Shown: positions 20,097 through 31,649, counted from the stretch's first letter. The stretch is DNA of 64,000 nucleotides from Plasmodiophora brassicae (GCA_036867785.1 CP145425.1:124001-188000); one strand, 5' to 3'. Program-made: numbers and translations. The notes: a model not told the origin generated them from the letters alone.

Positions 20097-21313
20097 TTGC
20101 GTGCAGACGCACGCCGCCACGGCATTTCTGGACTGTTGCTGTTTGCCAACGGCGCGGGGGCGGTGAGGAGCGCGCACATTCGTCGTCTTCCGGAACCGAT
20201 GCAGGAGCTCTTTGGAATCGCTGCCATGGCATTACTCTTGGCTGGTGTCTCAGACGCCGTCACCACCATCCGGCCTACAACGAGATACAGCGTCAGGCTG
20301 GAAGACGCGAAAGTCGAAGTTGCCCTGCGCAACAGGAAACGTCAGCCGCCGCCCCAAACTATGTATGATCTTGAGGACATACGTTTGACGACCACGGATC
20401 ACCACAACGCTTCAGGTTACCTAACGTCAACATCCGTGTGGGCGCTCCCGACAATAGGGACCATCCACACGTCAACTTCGTTCGCGACAGCTTGCAGAAT
20501 GCGGGTACCGCTGTGGAAGACCCGCTGACAAGGTTCTTGGGGATATTCCCGCGGAGACGGAGTACAATCATTGCCGTCGGAGCCGAGCCAAACTCTTGTA
20601 TTGCACTCTGAACGTTCGCATTGGACATCGATCTGGGCACAGCTGGCAAGATTCCGATGGAAGTGATATTACGGACCATCAATGCTAGGCTTGGAGGCTT
20701 CTCGGTGCAGTCGATCCGCATCACGACGATGGATAGAAGTTTACTATCCGGCGAGTGGATCCTGTTATCGATGGAGGAGGCGGGCGAAACTGCTGCATGG
20801 TCGCTGTTGGCAATTATCGCTGCCGTTCTGGTGACTCAATCCATTGCTTTCTTCGTGCTCATGCCACTGTTCCGCCGCGTCCCTCGTCGCCTTCTTAACC
20901 GCGCGTCAAAATTGGCCACCCAAATATTACGGGTAGCCTTGAACTGCCTGATCAGCGTAACAGCCAGCGTCATCGCCGGCCAGGACACGGTCATTGGTAT
21001 CAAATACGGCACTGCCTATGGACTGACTATGCTGATTCCGGAAATGTGGGATACGCTGTTTGTGCCAAAGGATGAACAAGGTGAACCGTTGCCACGAGGC
21101 AGTTTCTGGCGCGATCCACGGGTCTGGGTCGACTGGGTCATGCGTTGCGCGTTCTTATGGGTCGCTCTCTTTTCCATGAAGGCATCCGTTCCAGGGTATT
21201 CGTACAGTCTGCCGGGTACATTGCAACTATTTGCGCTGGGAGTTGCCGGCCTAGGTCACGTTGCTTTCATTGCCGACAAGTTCCCGTCGCCTGATCTGCC
21301 ACCGCCCAGCTGA
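20097..21313 (+). CDS. polytopic membrane protein, at least 3 exons, unrecognised
   Basis: Exons (to) 20362, 20416-20561 and 20643-21313 join in frame over introns of 53 and 80-81 nt. The first exon holds a hydrophobic segment FGIAAMALLLAGVSDAVTTI. The last exon holds at least four more: LLAIIAAVLVTQSIAFFVLM, ILRVALNCLISVTASVIAG, VMRCAFLWVALFSM and LQLFALGVAGLGHVAFIA, with loops rich in Arg and Pro. The 5' end is unresolved; open sequence continues upstream to about 19920. A diverged copy of the first exon lies at 25.3-25.5 kb on the minus strand. No family recognised. Confidence 0.6.
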
Positions 21314-22243
21314 GGAGTGTCTCCGGACGATCTGTGGTTCGCCTATCAATGAACAAGTCTGGGATCGCGTATACCTATACTGCATACGGCTGCTACTATG
21401 AGCGGGAAAGCACGCGTACGTACTGGCATTGTATACCGGCAGTGAAGGCGCAGGCCCCGCGAACTTCGCAATCGCAGTCCGACTCGGGTTTGCCTACGTC
21501 TAGGGGTCGGCGTGACGCCCCGTCTTGCTGCAGAGCGATGTCGCCGTAGTAGCAGGAACGCGATTCTTGGGAAAACAAGGTGTGATAAACCAGCGCGCTT
21601 CTTTCCGCTTCTTGTCAGCGGCCCTGGTTTCGCGTCCGGCCCATCAGGTGGTACGCCGTTATTGCATCGTTGCTGTCCCGACGAACGTTGCCGTTTTGGG
21701 CTCTTCCCTGCCAGAGGTTGACGCTTTCATCCCATTGGCGGTATGAAACGTTCGGGGGGTATTCCGTTAGATTCAAACCTGTGTCTATGGGTGGGCGTTC
21801 TTTGGTACGGTGCCTTGTCATACGACAGAAACAGGTCGTGACGCGCTCTAGACCGGCTTTCGCCAGGAATGCGATTCTTGGGAAGGCAAGTTGCGATGAA
21901 CCAACGCGTTTCGCTTGCCTGACGAAGGTTGACGCGCCTTGACCAATTGGCCGATGCGTTCTCGACATCGCATCCGCTGGCGCAAGCAGTACAGTTACAA
22001 AGGATGACGAGTGTCGGGAATGTACATGGCTACGCCGTCATCTATACAACCAATGTTACTGCCCGTCTGTGATGCCTGTTTCCGTCTGCATATATCTGTT
22101 GGGAACCATTGTCAGACACTCTTTGCGACCAGCTGCCTGTTCATCTCTGCGACATCTCGAAATTAAGTGTCAACATGCTAATGCACGACCGCTCATGTAC
22201 CCGCGTCATAATCGCACACTCTTGATTCTTGTCCACGACCACA
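21314..22243. repeat. gene-poor stretch with a 50-bp direct repeat
   Basis: The segment 21554-21605 recurs at 21862-21915 with about 85 percent identity (shared GCGATTCTTGGGAA and CCAACGCG-like blocks), about 308 bp apart. The same local periodicity is not seen elsewhere. No convincing gene. Confidence 0.5.
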
Positions 22244-22738
22244 CTACATAATTTCTTGCCCTCGTCGTCCACTGCCAACTTTCAGAACCGCACCAGGGTC
22301 GCTGACGGGCGGCTGCAGGCAACATTTATTCTGACCTATCTCGTTAAGCCGGCGCCCTGCTCGTAACAGATAGCGAATCGGATGGATGTTCCAGGCAACA
22401 AAGCCCGAAGGAATGTCAATGTTGCGAGGCGTGACCCCCGAACGAAGGATATGAGGGCCGCGAACTCTGTGTTGCAAGCTGCCAACGTCAATCGTGCAGG
22501 ACGCATGAGACTGGGTCCCGCCGACATCGGTCGCGGACGCCAGTGCAGGACGTCTTAGGAGTTCGTAACTGATAACCCAGCCTGGGTGCACAACCCGAAC
22601 GCGGGACAGAACCCGAGGTCTATAGAGCAGGGTGCGAAGACATGCGACGTACAAGCGCGCTGCTCGTTCAGAGGCACCTCCAATTGTATTTAGGCGGAAG
22701 CTAGCGATACAGATAGTCAGCGGCGATGTTCTGAGCAA
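22244..22738 (-). CDS. hypothetical protein, doubtful
   Basis: An open frame of 164 codons with reasonable composition ([17 protein letters not shown], then [18 protein letters not shown]) overlaps the last exon of the NDUFS8 gene on the same strand in another frame. It may be the 3' untranslated region of that gene. No domain is seen. Confidence 0.25.
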   Translation of the reverse strand: MLRTSPLTICIASFRLNTIGGASERAARLYVACLRTLLYRPRVLSRVRVVHPGWVISYELLRRPALASATDVGGTQSHASCTIDVGSLQHRVRGPHILRSGVTPRNIDIPSGFVAWNIHPIRYLLRAGRRLNEIGQNKCCLQPPVSDPGAVLKVGSGRRGQEIM

Positions 22739-23307
22739 TTTCCGTTTCCTGAATGAACGGTATTAGCCATAACGTTGTGATCAGCAAACATTGCAGGGAA
22801 TGCTACCCATTTATCGCCGTTGGCAAGCAGCTTCTCCTTGTTGTACAGAAGTTCTTCATGCGTCGCCGTTGCGAACTGTACGTAACGTTCAGAAGACATA
22901 GGGCGCCAGCGATATTCCCTGTTCACCTCGAAATTGGGCCCCTCGACAATGGCGTCTACCGGGCATGCCTCTTGGCACAAGCCGCAGTAGATGCATTTCG
23001 TCATGTCGATGTCGTAACGGGTCGTGCGACGACTGCCGTCCTCACGAGGTTCGGCTTCGATTGTGATCGCCAGGGCAGGGCAGACTGCCTCGCAGAGTTT
23101 GCACGCGATACAACGTTCCTCGCCCGACGGGTACCGGCGCAAGGCATGTTCGCCGCGGAAACGGGGCGACAGCGGCCCTTTCTCGAACGGGTAGTTGATC
23201 GTCACCTTCGGGCTCAGGAAGGCCTCGAACGTAACCGCGGCACCTCGAATCATGTCAGTAAAGAACATGGACGCCGCCGTCTTATCCATGACTGAACGCA
23301 CACGCAC
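22701..23307 (-). CDS. NDUFS8: mitochondrial complex I subunit NDUFS8 (NuoI/TYKY), 3 exons
   Basis: Exons 23307-22927, 22875-22807 and 22748-22701 give 165 residues. Two 4Fe-4S ferredoxin motifs are intact ([12 protein letters not shown] and [12 protein letters not shown]), preceded by the family hallmark [20 protein letters not shown]. The first intron (22876-22926, 51 nt) is open in frame and would insert 17 residues after EGPNFE if missed; removing it restores the conserved [17 protein letters not shown]. The second intron (58 nt) brings in the conserved end [15 protein letters not shown]. The N-terminus ([16 protein letters not shown]) is short and lacks a clear presequence; an acceptor-like TTCAG just before MDK hints at a missed first exon. 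Confidence 0.94.
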
Positions 23308-23840
23308 GCAGTCAGCAGCAGGCGGACATCATCGGGGGGTGCCCCGATCCCATCACGGACGTTCGCCCCACGACATCGCCATCCACGGTTGCGGTGCCTC
23401 GGGCGGCGGCGCCTTGCGAACCAGCGCCGGCGCCGCCGCCGGCGCCGACTTTTTCGCCAGCGCGTCGCTCAGCAGGCGACGACCCGGCACCCATCGACGG
23501 CGCACCGCGAACATCCTGCTCCAACCCAGCTGAAGCGCCGCCGTACGAATTCTTCCAGTCACACTCACACTCACGCCACGATCGGGCGGAGTTCTCCCCC
23601 GATTTTTGGGCCGCATGCGAGGCGCTCCCCTCCGCACGGTCGATTCTGCAGCTTGCGAGTCCCGCCCCAGTCGCGGATGGTTCGCTCGACTGTGCGGCTT
23701 GCGCGCTCCCCCCCCTCAACTGTGTGCACCGTGCCAGTTCTGCTTTTGGAGCGCCGAACGCCGCCGTCGGCCTGCGCGTCCCGACTGTTGCCGGTGCCGT
23801 CGACTTCGTAGTCGGATTGTGTTGGTGCCGGGTTCGGGTG

Positions 23841-24627
23841 ATGACGACGTCGTCGCGGTTGGCGACGGCGATCGACGCGGTCCAGATGGGGTATATCAAG
23901 GCGGCGCAGCCGTACCGCGAGCAGAAGGATGCCTCGCTGATCGAGATCGCCGTGTTCCAGCTGTGGGCGGGTCGTCTTCTCCAGGTGAACCGGGCGTCGG
24001 GCACGTCTACCGTCGTCGATCTTGGCTGCGCCTCCGGGTACCCGGTTGCCGGTACGTAGCGCTATCGGTATAGCGCGCCAGAGCCAGGATGACCCTGATT
24101 GATCCTTCTGTCACAGCGTATGTGCTGGATATGTTAAAACTCGACTATGTGGGTATCGACCTTTGCCCGCACCAGATCGAGCTGGCCTGCCGGGAATTCC
24201 CTGAGCATGTGGAATGTTTCCGACGTGCAGAGATGCTGGAATACGTCGACAGTGTACCGAATGGGTCGTTGGCGGGCGTTTGCGCGTTGTTTTCCGTCTT
24301 TCATTTGCCAAGAGCAACCCACACGCGCCTGTTTGATGGGATCCTTTCTGCATTGTGCCCTGGCGGTGTACTTTTGATCACTGTCTCGCCCGATGCGAGC
24401 GAGTATTACGAGACCGACTTCTTTGGAGCAAAGGTAGGGTCCGAGCGTCTATTCTGGTCCAGTGGTGGCTGACCTTTGCCGCGCCTACCCAGATGTATTA
24501 TAGTCAGTTCTCGGCGGAATGGTACGAGCTAACATTGACTCAGCTCGGGTTCGAGATGATCGCCAAGCAGATGCATACGATGTCATCGCTCGGCGAGCCG
24601 CAGGCAACCTGGTCGTTGCGATTGTGA
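23841..24627 (+). CDS. class I SAM-dependent methyltransferase, 3 exons
   Basis: Exons 23841-24051, 24117-24433 and 24493-24627 give 220 residues; introns of 65 and 59 nt keep frame. The Rossmann motif I is TVVDLGCASGYPVA, the acidic strand is YVGIDLCPHQIELA, the post-motif region is LAGVCALFSVFHLPR, and LSALCPGGVLLITVS is the beta5 strand. These are typical of the UbiE/Methyltransf_25 type of small-molecule methyltransferase. The first helices (YIKAAQPYREQKDASLIE) resemble the N-terminal cap. The frame is open upstream to 23394, so a longer N-terminus is possible. Substrate unknown. Confidence 0.85.
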
Positions 24628-25900
24628 TGCGTATCGTGCTTTGCGATCCTCATTCGTGTCTGTTCAGGTATATGCTCTTCTCTAAGCCCGGCGATGCGGA
24701 TACATCCATCTTTCTGAGCGATCCTGGCGAATCTGTATCGTCGTTCGACGACTGGAACGCCGGTATAATATAATGCCCGTTTATGAACTCAGATCAGCTT
24801 CACGTGCGCGCGCCGGTTATCGAACCTTGTCTTTGCTTGCCATGGTGACCGCTAGTGGGAACGCCTTTTTCCAACACTGTCGGAAATGAGACGTCGCGCT
24901 CGCGGGTACGATCGCTGCTCTGCAGGTCCAGATGGCCGCGCTCGAGGACGCCATCGCGGCCAAGGACGTGGCTCATAACAGTCACTGAACTCGAACCGCA
25001 ACGATGACGCCATATACGGCCTGAAGCTTGTACTCCGAAGAGCAGTTCGTCGTTTTCACGTCGATGACCGAATTAGCAAGAAGCAAGTTCCCGGAGAGTC
25101 CAGACGAGAACCACGATCGAGCTACTTCAGACGGCAGAAACCGCAGTTTCCCAGGGATGCACAACCGAAACTGGATGTCGAGACGCATCTGCGAATTGAC
25201 GTCTCTGATGGTGCCGATGGGCATCGAGTCCCTGGCCATGATATGGACATGCTAGTATGCCCATGATCCTATGCATGTATTCTGTATGCGTGTCATCCCG
25301 CGTTTGCTGAGGTGCTTTGGTTCCCCAATTGTAGACTGAATGGTGGTGACGGCATCTGACAGGCCAGCCAGGACTTTTGCCATGGCGACGGTTCCAAACC
25401 GCTGGCGCATCGCTCTTTGAAGATGATGAAAATAATCAGAAATGAGGACGAATCCTGCGGCCTGCGGGGCGTTCCTCCACCCCCGCACAATCCAGAAGTG
25501 CCTTGGCGCCGTGGCGTGGCTCTCTCGGAAGAACGATATTAGGGCACAAGGGTAGTCATGTATCCGAACAAGCTGCGAAATTTGGTGCAACTCCAGAAGC
25601 CGTGTTGGAGGCGATAACTAAATTGTGTTTTGCCACAGCTGGTCGACATGTGTGGTAGAAGAGTGTGCGAATAATTAAGCACGCGTGACCAGGCGAGATT
25701 GGAGCGATTCGGCGCTGCTCGCGGAAGATGGGAACGTTCTGAAGGGATGCCCGTCTTGCCCTCAAGTATGGCTGCATGGCGCGTAGTGGCCGACATGGTG
25801 ACGGGCGGCACTCGCGTACTGTACATAGTACTGCAATGCAGCCAGAGTACGCGTGAGGAAACGACGTGTCAGTGCCACTGTGCTTCGCGGTAGGGCGCGC
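24628..25900 (-). pseudogene. diverged partial copy of the 20.1-kb membrane protein exon
   Basis: At 25300-25560, minus strand, the frame reads ATAPRHFWIVRGWRNAPQAA through QRFGTVAMAKVLAGLSDAVT. The latter aligns with the segment ELFGIAAMALLLAGVSDAVT of the gene at 20.1-21.3 kb, and the DNA is visibly similar. No continuation equivalent to the other exons is seen; the rest of this interval shows no gene I can support. It is a truncated duplicate. Confidence 0.45.
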
Positions 25901-26010
25901 GCGCGCGCAGCCATGCTGGGTTCCTCGTCGGCTGCGATCCGCACCCTTCAGCAGACGTCATTTCGAATTGCGTCTCCCTTCGCGCACATCACGTTCGACC
26001 CATCGTGCCA

Positions 26011-27534
26011 ATGACCACCTTGCTCACCAATGTCGTTATCGTGGCCGTTGTCTTTACCGCCGTCGCGGCCCAAGTAAGCACCGCTCCGACGCCAAAGCCC
26101 AGCAACACTTCATCACCGACTCCAGCGCCAACTACGCTGTCGTCGCCCACCCCGGCCCCAACTTCAGTGTCTTCGCCTACCCCGGCGCCAACTTCAGGGC
26201 CTCCGACTAGCCCAGCACCAACGACCGCTTCTTCGCAGACCCCGGCGCCGAGTACAGCGGGCTCGCCCACGCCAGCGCCTACGGCCGTTCCTTCAACTAC
26301 CCCAGAGCCAACGGTCGTTTCTCCGCCAACGCCAGCGCCGAGCACATCTTATTCGCCCACCCCAGCGCCAACTAGAGCGTCTTCGCCTACCCCAGCGCCA
26401 ACACCAGCGGGTCCTGGAATCACGTCGACTCCGGCGCCGACACCAGCAAGCACTGGTAACGTCCCGACCCCAGCGCCAACGCCGGCCAGCACGGGCAACA
26501 CCTCATCGCCAGCACCAACGCCAGTGTACGCCCCGACGCCAGCGCCAACGCCAGCCAGCACGGGCAACACCTCATCGCCAGCACCAACACCAGCGTACGC
26601 ACCGACCCCAGCGCCAACGCCGGCTAGCACGGGTAACAGCTCATCGCCAGCACCAACACCAGCGTATGCCCCAACACCAGCACCAACACCAGCTAGCACG
26701 GGCAACACCTCATCGCCAGCACCAACGCCTTCCAGCTCCGGCAATACCTCATCGCCATCGCCAACGTCAGCCAGCACGGGCAACACCTCATCGCCAGCAC
26801 CAACATCAGCGTATGCCCCGACGCCAGCGCCAACATCAGCCAGCACAGGCAACACCTCAACGCCAGCACCAACGCCTTCCAGCTCTGGCAGTACTTCATC
26901 GCCATCGCCAGCCCCAACATACGCCTCGACCCCAGCACCAACGCCAGCGTATACCAAGACGCCAGCACCCACGTCAACGAGTGTGACTCCCTCGCCAACG
27001 ACAACCCAAGCACCGACACCGTTCCCGTCTACTCAGTCTACGTATGCTCCAACGGCTGGGGCGCCCACGACCACAGCCCGCGCGCATTGCATGGCAACGC
27101 CCAAGCCGTGCCCAAACCAGACCTGGCTCGTGTTCACGTGCTACGATGGCGTTATCGTCGGTGGGGCGAAAACCCGGTCGAACCGGGCAGAGCTGCTGGT
27201 GGCGCACAACGGGACGCAGGCGATCACGACTGTCCCGTCAGCCGGCAAGGCGTACACGAACACCAGCGCCTGCTCACCCGTCTTCTTCGTCTACAACACG
27301 ATGACGGGCGTTCTGGAGACGTCGTTGACCGAGACGTCCACGTTCGTGAACGTCTCGGTGAAGACCAGCCCCGACCTCAGGGACGTGTACGTCCTGGCAA
27401 GCGACCCATCGCCCGAGGCGGATATCGTCGCGCTGCTGTTCTCCAGTTACGCGCGCTTCATCAAGTCCGGCCTCTGGAAAGTGCCCGCACGCGCCAGGTA
27501 CGACGCTCTCGTGGCGTTCTTCCACGCCGCGTGA
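26011..27534 (+). CDS. secreted mucin-like protein with Cys-containing C-terminal domain, intronless
   Basis: The protein has 507 residues and opens with a signal peptide (MTTLLTNVVIVAVVFTAVAA). Residues about 22-350 are almost pure Pro/Thr/Ser/Ala in short repeats (SSPTPAPT and TPASTGNTSSPAP), expected to be heavily O-glycosylated. The C-terminal 150 residues form a compact domain with four cysteines (HCMATPKPCPNQTWLVFTC and TNTSACSPVF) and several N-x-S/T sites, followed by a helix (VALLFSSYARFIKSGLW). No transmembrane anchor is visible, so it is probably released or wall-bound. The stalk recalls the GH114-like protein at 10-12 kb, but the globular domain is different and unrecognised. Confidence 0.8.
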   Translation: MTTLLTNVVIVAVVFTAVAAQVSTAPTPKPSNTSSPTPAPTTLSSPTPAPTSVSSPTPAPTSGPPTSPAPTTASSQTPAPSTAGSPTPAPTAVPSTTPEPTVVSPPTPAPSTSYSPTPAPTRASSPTPAPTPAGPGITSTPAPTPASTGNVPTPAPTPASTGNTSSPAPTPVYAPTPAPTPASTGNTSSPAPTPAYAPTPAPTPASTGNSSSPAPTPAYAPTPAPTPASTGNTSSPAPTPSSSGNTSSPSPTSASTGNTSSPAPTSAYAPTPAPTSASTGNTSTPAPTPSSSGSTSSPSPAPTYASTPAPTPAYTKTPAPTSTSVTPSPTTTQAPTPFPSTQSTYAPTAGAPTTTARAHCMATPKPCPNQTWLVFTCYDGVIVGGAKTRSNRAELLVAHNGTQAITTVPSAGKAYTNTSACSPVFFVYNTMTGVLETSLTETSTFVNVSVKTSPDLRDVYVLASDPSPEADIVALLFSSYARFIKSGLWKVPARARYDALVAFFHAA

Positions 27535-27828
27535 CACATCCCGGTACTCCAATCCCGCTCGGACATACCTGCCCATGAATCAAGCAATACTAAAGCATCG
27601 GAGGTGAACGGTCGTTTCTAAAACGGGGCACACTCGGCCACGCCCCACAGCCGAGCAGCAAAATATTGCGGGAAGACGGGCGACGATTTGGGGCTTTGCG
27701 TTTTGGCCGCCAACGTTGATCGAGATTGCCGGTCCCACTGCGATTCGTTGGATTGGACCGCTGGCGAGGCGGCCGTTCCTAGCGACGGCACCGGGCGCTT
27801 CCAGACGCGGGGGTGCCGCCGGTATCGC

Positions 27829-30540
27829 ATGGGCGCCGAACGCAATGGGCTATGTCCGCACCTGGAGGGTGCGCAGGTCGACTCGCGGGCCCTGCTTCTG
27901 CAGTTCCTGCACAAGGTTCGCCCCCCGCGCAATGTTCGCCGCCGGACGCGTTCGCTGATCGGCTGTGCTATTAGTGTCGAGAATCGGGAGACCTGAATGT
28001 CTGCAGCGATTGTAAACAGACTGTACCCGAAGGCCAGACGTTTCTTTGCCTTCAGGTTGGGCGGATCGTAATTCGGCAGGGCGTACGAGAACTCACCGAT
28101 CGGCTCAGTGTTACCCGTCGGATGTTGCCCGCTGTGGGCGATCCTTGAACAAGGACGCGATGAAGCATGCGCAGGAGGCCAACCACCAAGTCAGCATCAA
28201 TACTGCAACGTCCGCGCTGTGGTGCTATGCCTGCGATGACGAGGTCTTTTTCAACGCGTACGCATTGCCAGCTTGCCACGATACGCCTGTACGTGATACG
28301 TGCGACATTACAGGAATGTTGCCGATGAAGACGACGAGGACGGTGACGGCGTTCTGGTTTCCAGAGATAAGTCGCCCGAACGACGTCCCTCGGCTCGAGA
28401 AAGCCCCAATCCGATCACGAGGCTTCTCGAAAGGAGGGGATACAGAGGTGCATATGACAAGTGCTGCAGGCAATGCAGGTCGTACTGATGAAGTCTAAAG
28501 GCGACGGATCGTGGAGGTTTACGTCGAACGTCTCTGGAGGTCGTACTGGGTTTGCCAACCTCGGCAATACGTGCTACCTGAATTCCGGCCTGCAAGCGAT
28601 CATTCACGTTCCTCAAATAATCGCCATATTTGGCCAGCAGCGTGTATGTCGAGCCTTGCATTGTTCTGCTGAATTAGGTAGATCTGACCGCCTTCCATCA
28701 GTTCCTGAGTCCCTCGTTCACCACAGGCACGCGGTATGAACGCCTTCTAGTCGCTTTTGCCATTTTGATTACAAAGGTGGGTAGCATGATGTCCTGCCGC
28801 GGCTTCCGGTGCTGACTCGACCCGTCCAGGTCTGGGAAGGCGCCTATGAGGTCTGCGTGCCAAGAGATTTCGTCCGCGAACTTTGCATGTTAAATCCCGT
28901 GTTTCGTGGCTATGACCAGCAAGATACGCAGGAATTCCTGCGATGTCTCGTCGATGCTCTCCACGAGGCCCTGAAACACAGGGCGCCTATACCTCCTCCG
29001 CCAGATGAACCTGACCGTGTCGCCGCCGAAGATCGCTCCCTGGTATCGGATCTTTTCCAAGGGTTGCTGCTGTCGCAGGTCACGTGTGGGGTCTGCGGGA
29101 ACGTGTCGGAAGTCTACGATCCGTTCATGGACCTGTCGCTTGAAATTCCTACCAAGCAACAACTGAAACGACTGTCGGATGCATTGCCTAATGAGTCCTC
29201 GAAGACCTCTCTTGGCGTCCTGGGCTCCTTCCTGAGCACGCTCTCGTGGTCGTCGCCGAATATGACTCTTGAGCAATGCCTACATTCCTTCTGCTCCCGA
29301 GAGTCCCTTGTCAAGCTTGACCAGTATAAGTGCGAAAATTGCAATCTCAAGGTCAACGCCCACAAGGTTCTGTCGATTGGGCGCTGCCCTGAAATCTTGA
29401 CACTGCACATTAAGCGATTCGCACACAATTCGTACTGGGGGTCTAAGCTGTCCACTCCCGTGGAGTTGCCTCTGCGAGGCCTGGACCTTTCGCCGTTCAT
29501 CAAGAAGACTCGCCCGAATGCACAGGCGCACGACGCACCTCCTGTGTACGACCTCGTGTCTCTGGTTCGGCACATTGGTTCTGTCAACGGGGGCCACTAC
29601 ATTGCCTATGCGAAGCATCACCTGACTGGCCAGTGGTACGAGTTCGACGACCGTAGTGTGACGGCCGTTGCAGAGAACGACATCGTATCTCAAGAGGCGT
29701 ACATACTTCTGTACGCCAAACGACCTCCCCAGTCCAAGGACCCCAGGCCCTTTGACGCCTTCATCGAAAGGTCGTTGGCGCTCAAAGACGATGACACGTC
29801 GCGCTCCGACGTGTTCCTGTCGCTGTACTGGCTCAAGAAGGCCGAAGTAAGGCCTCGGCACAGCGTCGTGTGGATCCGCTGGTGCTGACCTCGTGCACGT
29901 AGATTCTGTCGCACCCGGGTCCAATCGACAACTGGAGCCTGTGCTGCGAACATGGTGTCCCGCGTGAAGGCGATCCTTCGGACGAGAAGGCACTTCGAAT
30001 ATCATCGACGGCGTACGACTCGCTGGTTGATAAGTTCGGGGGCGGCCCCCGAGTCGATGCGAAAGCGGAGGGATTTCCCGCGTCCGACTGCTCCAAGTGC
30101 CTTGCTGGTCGGAGAAAGCTTGAGAAGCGGTACTTTCGTGCGTGTCTTCTGGTGCGCGTGGGACTAACGTCGCCGTCATCCTTACAGTCGTATATCCATT
30201 CTTGACAACGACAGCACCGTCACGCGAGTATATTATTTAATTGCAGAGCAATGGCTCGCATCGTGGCGCGACTTCATCTCTGGAGGTACCGGCGTCGTGC
30301 TGTTTGGTACTGGCGATTTCAAGAGCTGACTTCTCTTTCCAAGGACCGTTGCCCGGTCCCATAGACAATTCCGTTCTTCTCGAGGAGGACGGCGAGACAC
30401 CCAAGCCCGGCTTGGCGGTTGCCAAAGACTACCGTGGTGTTGGCGTTTCTGTCTGGAGAGAGTTCGTGCGACTCTACGGTGGCGGGCCCGCCATCGTCCG
30501 ACACTCCATTGACCTATACGAGCCTACTGCGAAAGACTGA
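27829..30540 (+). CDS. ubiquitin-specific protease, USP20/33-like (zf-UBP, USP, two DUSP), 10 exons
   Basis: Exons 27829-27915, 27975-28055, 28109-28257, 28314-28447, 28501-28643, 28678-28776, 28830-29846, 29903-30141, 30188-30285 and 30344-30540 give 747 residues. The N-terminal zf-UBP is assembled from the first three exons (LCPHLEG, CRESGD, CSDCKQ, then AMKHAQEANHQVSIN and WCYACDDE). An acidic linker follows, then the USP core with the Cys box GFANLGNTCYLNS, the FRGYDQQDTQEFLRCL block, zinc knuckles CGVCG and CENC, and the His box NGGHYIAYAK. Two C-terminal DUSP domains each show GPIDN and YGGGP-like motifs (HPGPIDNWSLCCEHG, FGGGPRV; LPGPIDN, YGGGPAI). USP20/33 remove ubiquitin from trafficking and hypoxia proteins in animals; the order of domains matches. 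The 28644-28677 intron (34 nt) could instead be a 71-nt intron starting at 28607. Confidence 0.93.
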
Positions 30541-30572
30541 TCCCCCCATCATAAATTATAGAGCGAAGTTCC

Positions 30573-31412
30573 CTAACGTATTGCACGAGGAGGCAGGCCT
30601 GTTGACAACGCAACGCCAGGCGGTGCGTGCTCAGGACGGGATACCGGCACGGGGCTGGTGTCGTGGACGACCTGGGTCGTGCGACGATGCGGTACACTGA
30701 CGACGCATGACTGCAGAAGGTCCACGTCGGCGTGGGAGATGTCAAACGCCTCACCAAGCACAGCAAGAAGGGCGTCCTCGAACGCGGCCCGGTCCGCGAT
30801 ATAACCTGACAGGCCCGTGACAAAGTCGTGATGATCTCTGCCGTTCCTGTACACTGGTTGCCGTTCGGGATGCTTCAGGTACTGCTGCATGGCGTCCTGA
30901 TTGACGTTCCAGAGAAACGACGTGTGATGCACCCAGCGACGACCGCTGATGGTCTGCGCATTGCCAGCGACCTTTCTTTGGCCGACACAGTAGTCGTTCT
31001 CTACCAGCGACAGGCTCGCGCTGCTGCATCGCCTCATAACCTGCTCGTACAGGCCGGCGCTCCAGCTCATGATCGACTTGGGGAACGGGTCCGCGATCGA
31101 ATCCCCGGCGACAAAGCTGACCATGATGGCGTTCTCGTCAATGTAGACGGTACCGCCTCCGGTAAACCGCCGTATGACCCGGACGTTATCGCGCTTCGCG
31201 TTCTCGGCATGCACGAGCCGGTCGACGACGCCGCTGGTCCCGACGACAACCGTCGACTCGGACGGCAACGGGCGATTCACGACCACATAGTTGCGGTCGC
31301 AGTCGCGGCGGTCACCCAGGACGCGGTGCAGGGCCTCCTCGATCCGCAACTGCTCCAGCAGGCAGCGCGACCCCAAATCGAGAAGGCCGACCTGGGGCCG
31401 CCGCCTGACCAT
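30573..31412 (-). CDS. lipoate-protein ligase A-like enzyme
   Basis: The chosen Met (31412) gives 279 residues; the frame is open further upstream, but that part lies in the shared promoter. Family marks are RRFTGGGTVYIDENAIMVSF (the lipoate-binding R-R-x-TGG-G-x-V), ENDYCVGQRKVAGNAQTIS with the lysine that contacts lipoyl-AMP, RRWVHHTSFLW, and YLKHPERQPVYRNGRDHHDF. These define the LplA/LIPT1 family that attaches lipoate to E2 and H-protein subunits in mitochondria. The C-terminal 40 residues after DVDLL are poorly conserved and may reflect an unspliced intron. It is divergent from PP2A with about 240 bp between the start codons. Confidence 0.85.
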   Translation of the reverse strand: MVRRRPQVGLLDLGSRCLLEQLRIEEALHRVLGDRRDCDRNYVVVNRPLPSESTVVVGTSGVVDRLVHAENAKRDNVRVIRRFTGGGTVYIDENAIMVSFVAGDSIADPFPKSIMSWSAGLYEQVMRRCSSASLSLVENDYCVGQRKVAGNAQTISGRRWVHHTSFLWNVNQDAMQQYLKHPERQPVYRNGRDHHDFVTGLSGYIADRAAFEDALLAVLGEAFDISHADVDLLQSCVVSVPHRRTTQVVHDTSPVPVSRPEHAPPGVALSTGLPPRAIR

Positions 31413-31649
31413 GTCTGGCCCGCCCCGTGGTCGCGAGCAACGACCGCAACCTGCACAAAAAAACGTCGGCCGGCAGCCTCTGTTTTGTCCGACACAAGTG
31501 GGGGACGGCCACCGAGACCGACGACAGACAGATGCGATCGTTTTTGGCGGCGGTCGTGACGGCCATTTTGCGCGGGAGAGGCCGCCGCCCGGCACAGCCT
31601 GTGCGAAGAGGTCGTCGGGTGCAGCGGGGGCGGCGTTCGCGTGTGGCCG

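Noticed and set aside
19970-20200. BLUF photoreceptor domain suspected from ARRHGISGLLLFANG
   Set aside because: The flanking strands and flavin-binding residues are missing, and homology to the 25.4-kb copy supports a membrane-protein exon instead.
26349-26972. Minus-strand Gly/Val/Ala-rich repeat frame
   Set aside because: It is the antisense of the Pro/Thr repeats of the mucin-like gene; GC-rich repeats open several frames at once.
28644-28677. A class of ultrashort spliceosomal introns (23-37 nt) seen while joining exons in several genes
   Set aside because: In most cases (HECT 50190-50212 and 51015-51046, the channel gene at 39852-39880 and 38263-38294, Skp1-ankyrin 58603-58622) a donor further upstream gives a 41-63 nt intron with equal or better protein alignment. 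Only a few 34-37 nt cases remain, so I make no claim.
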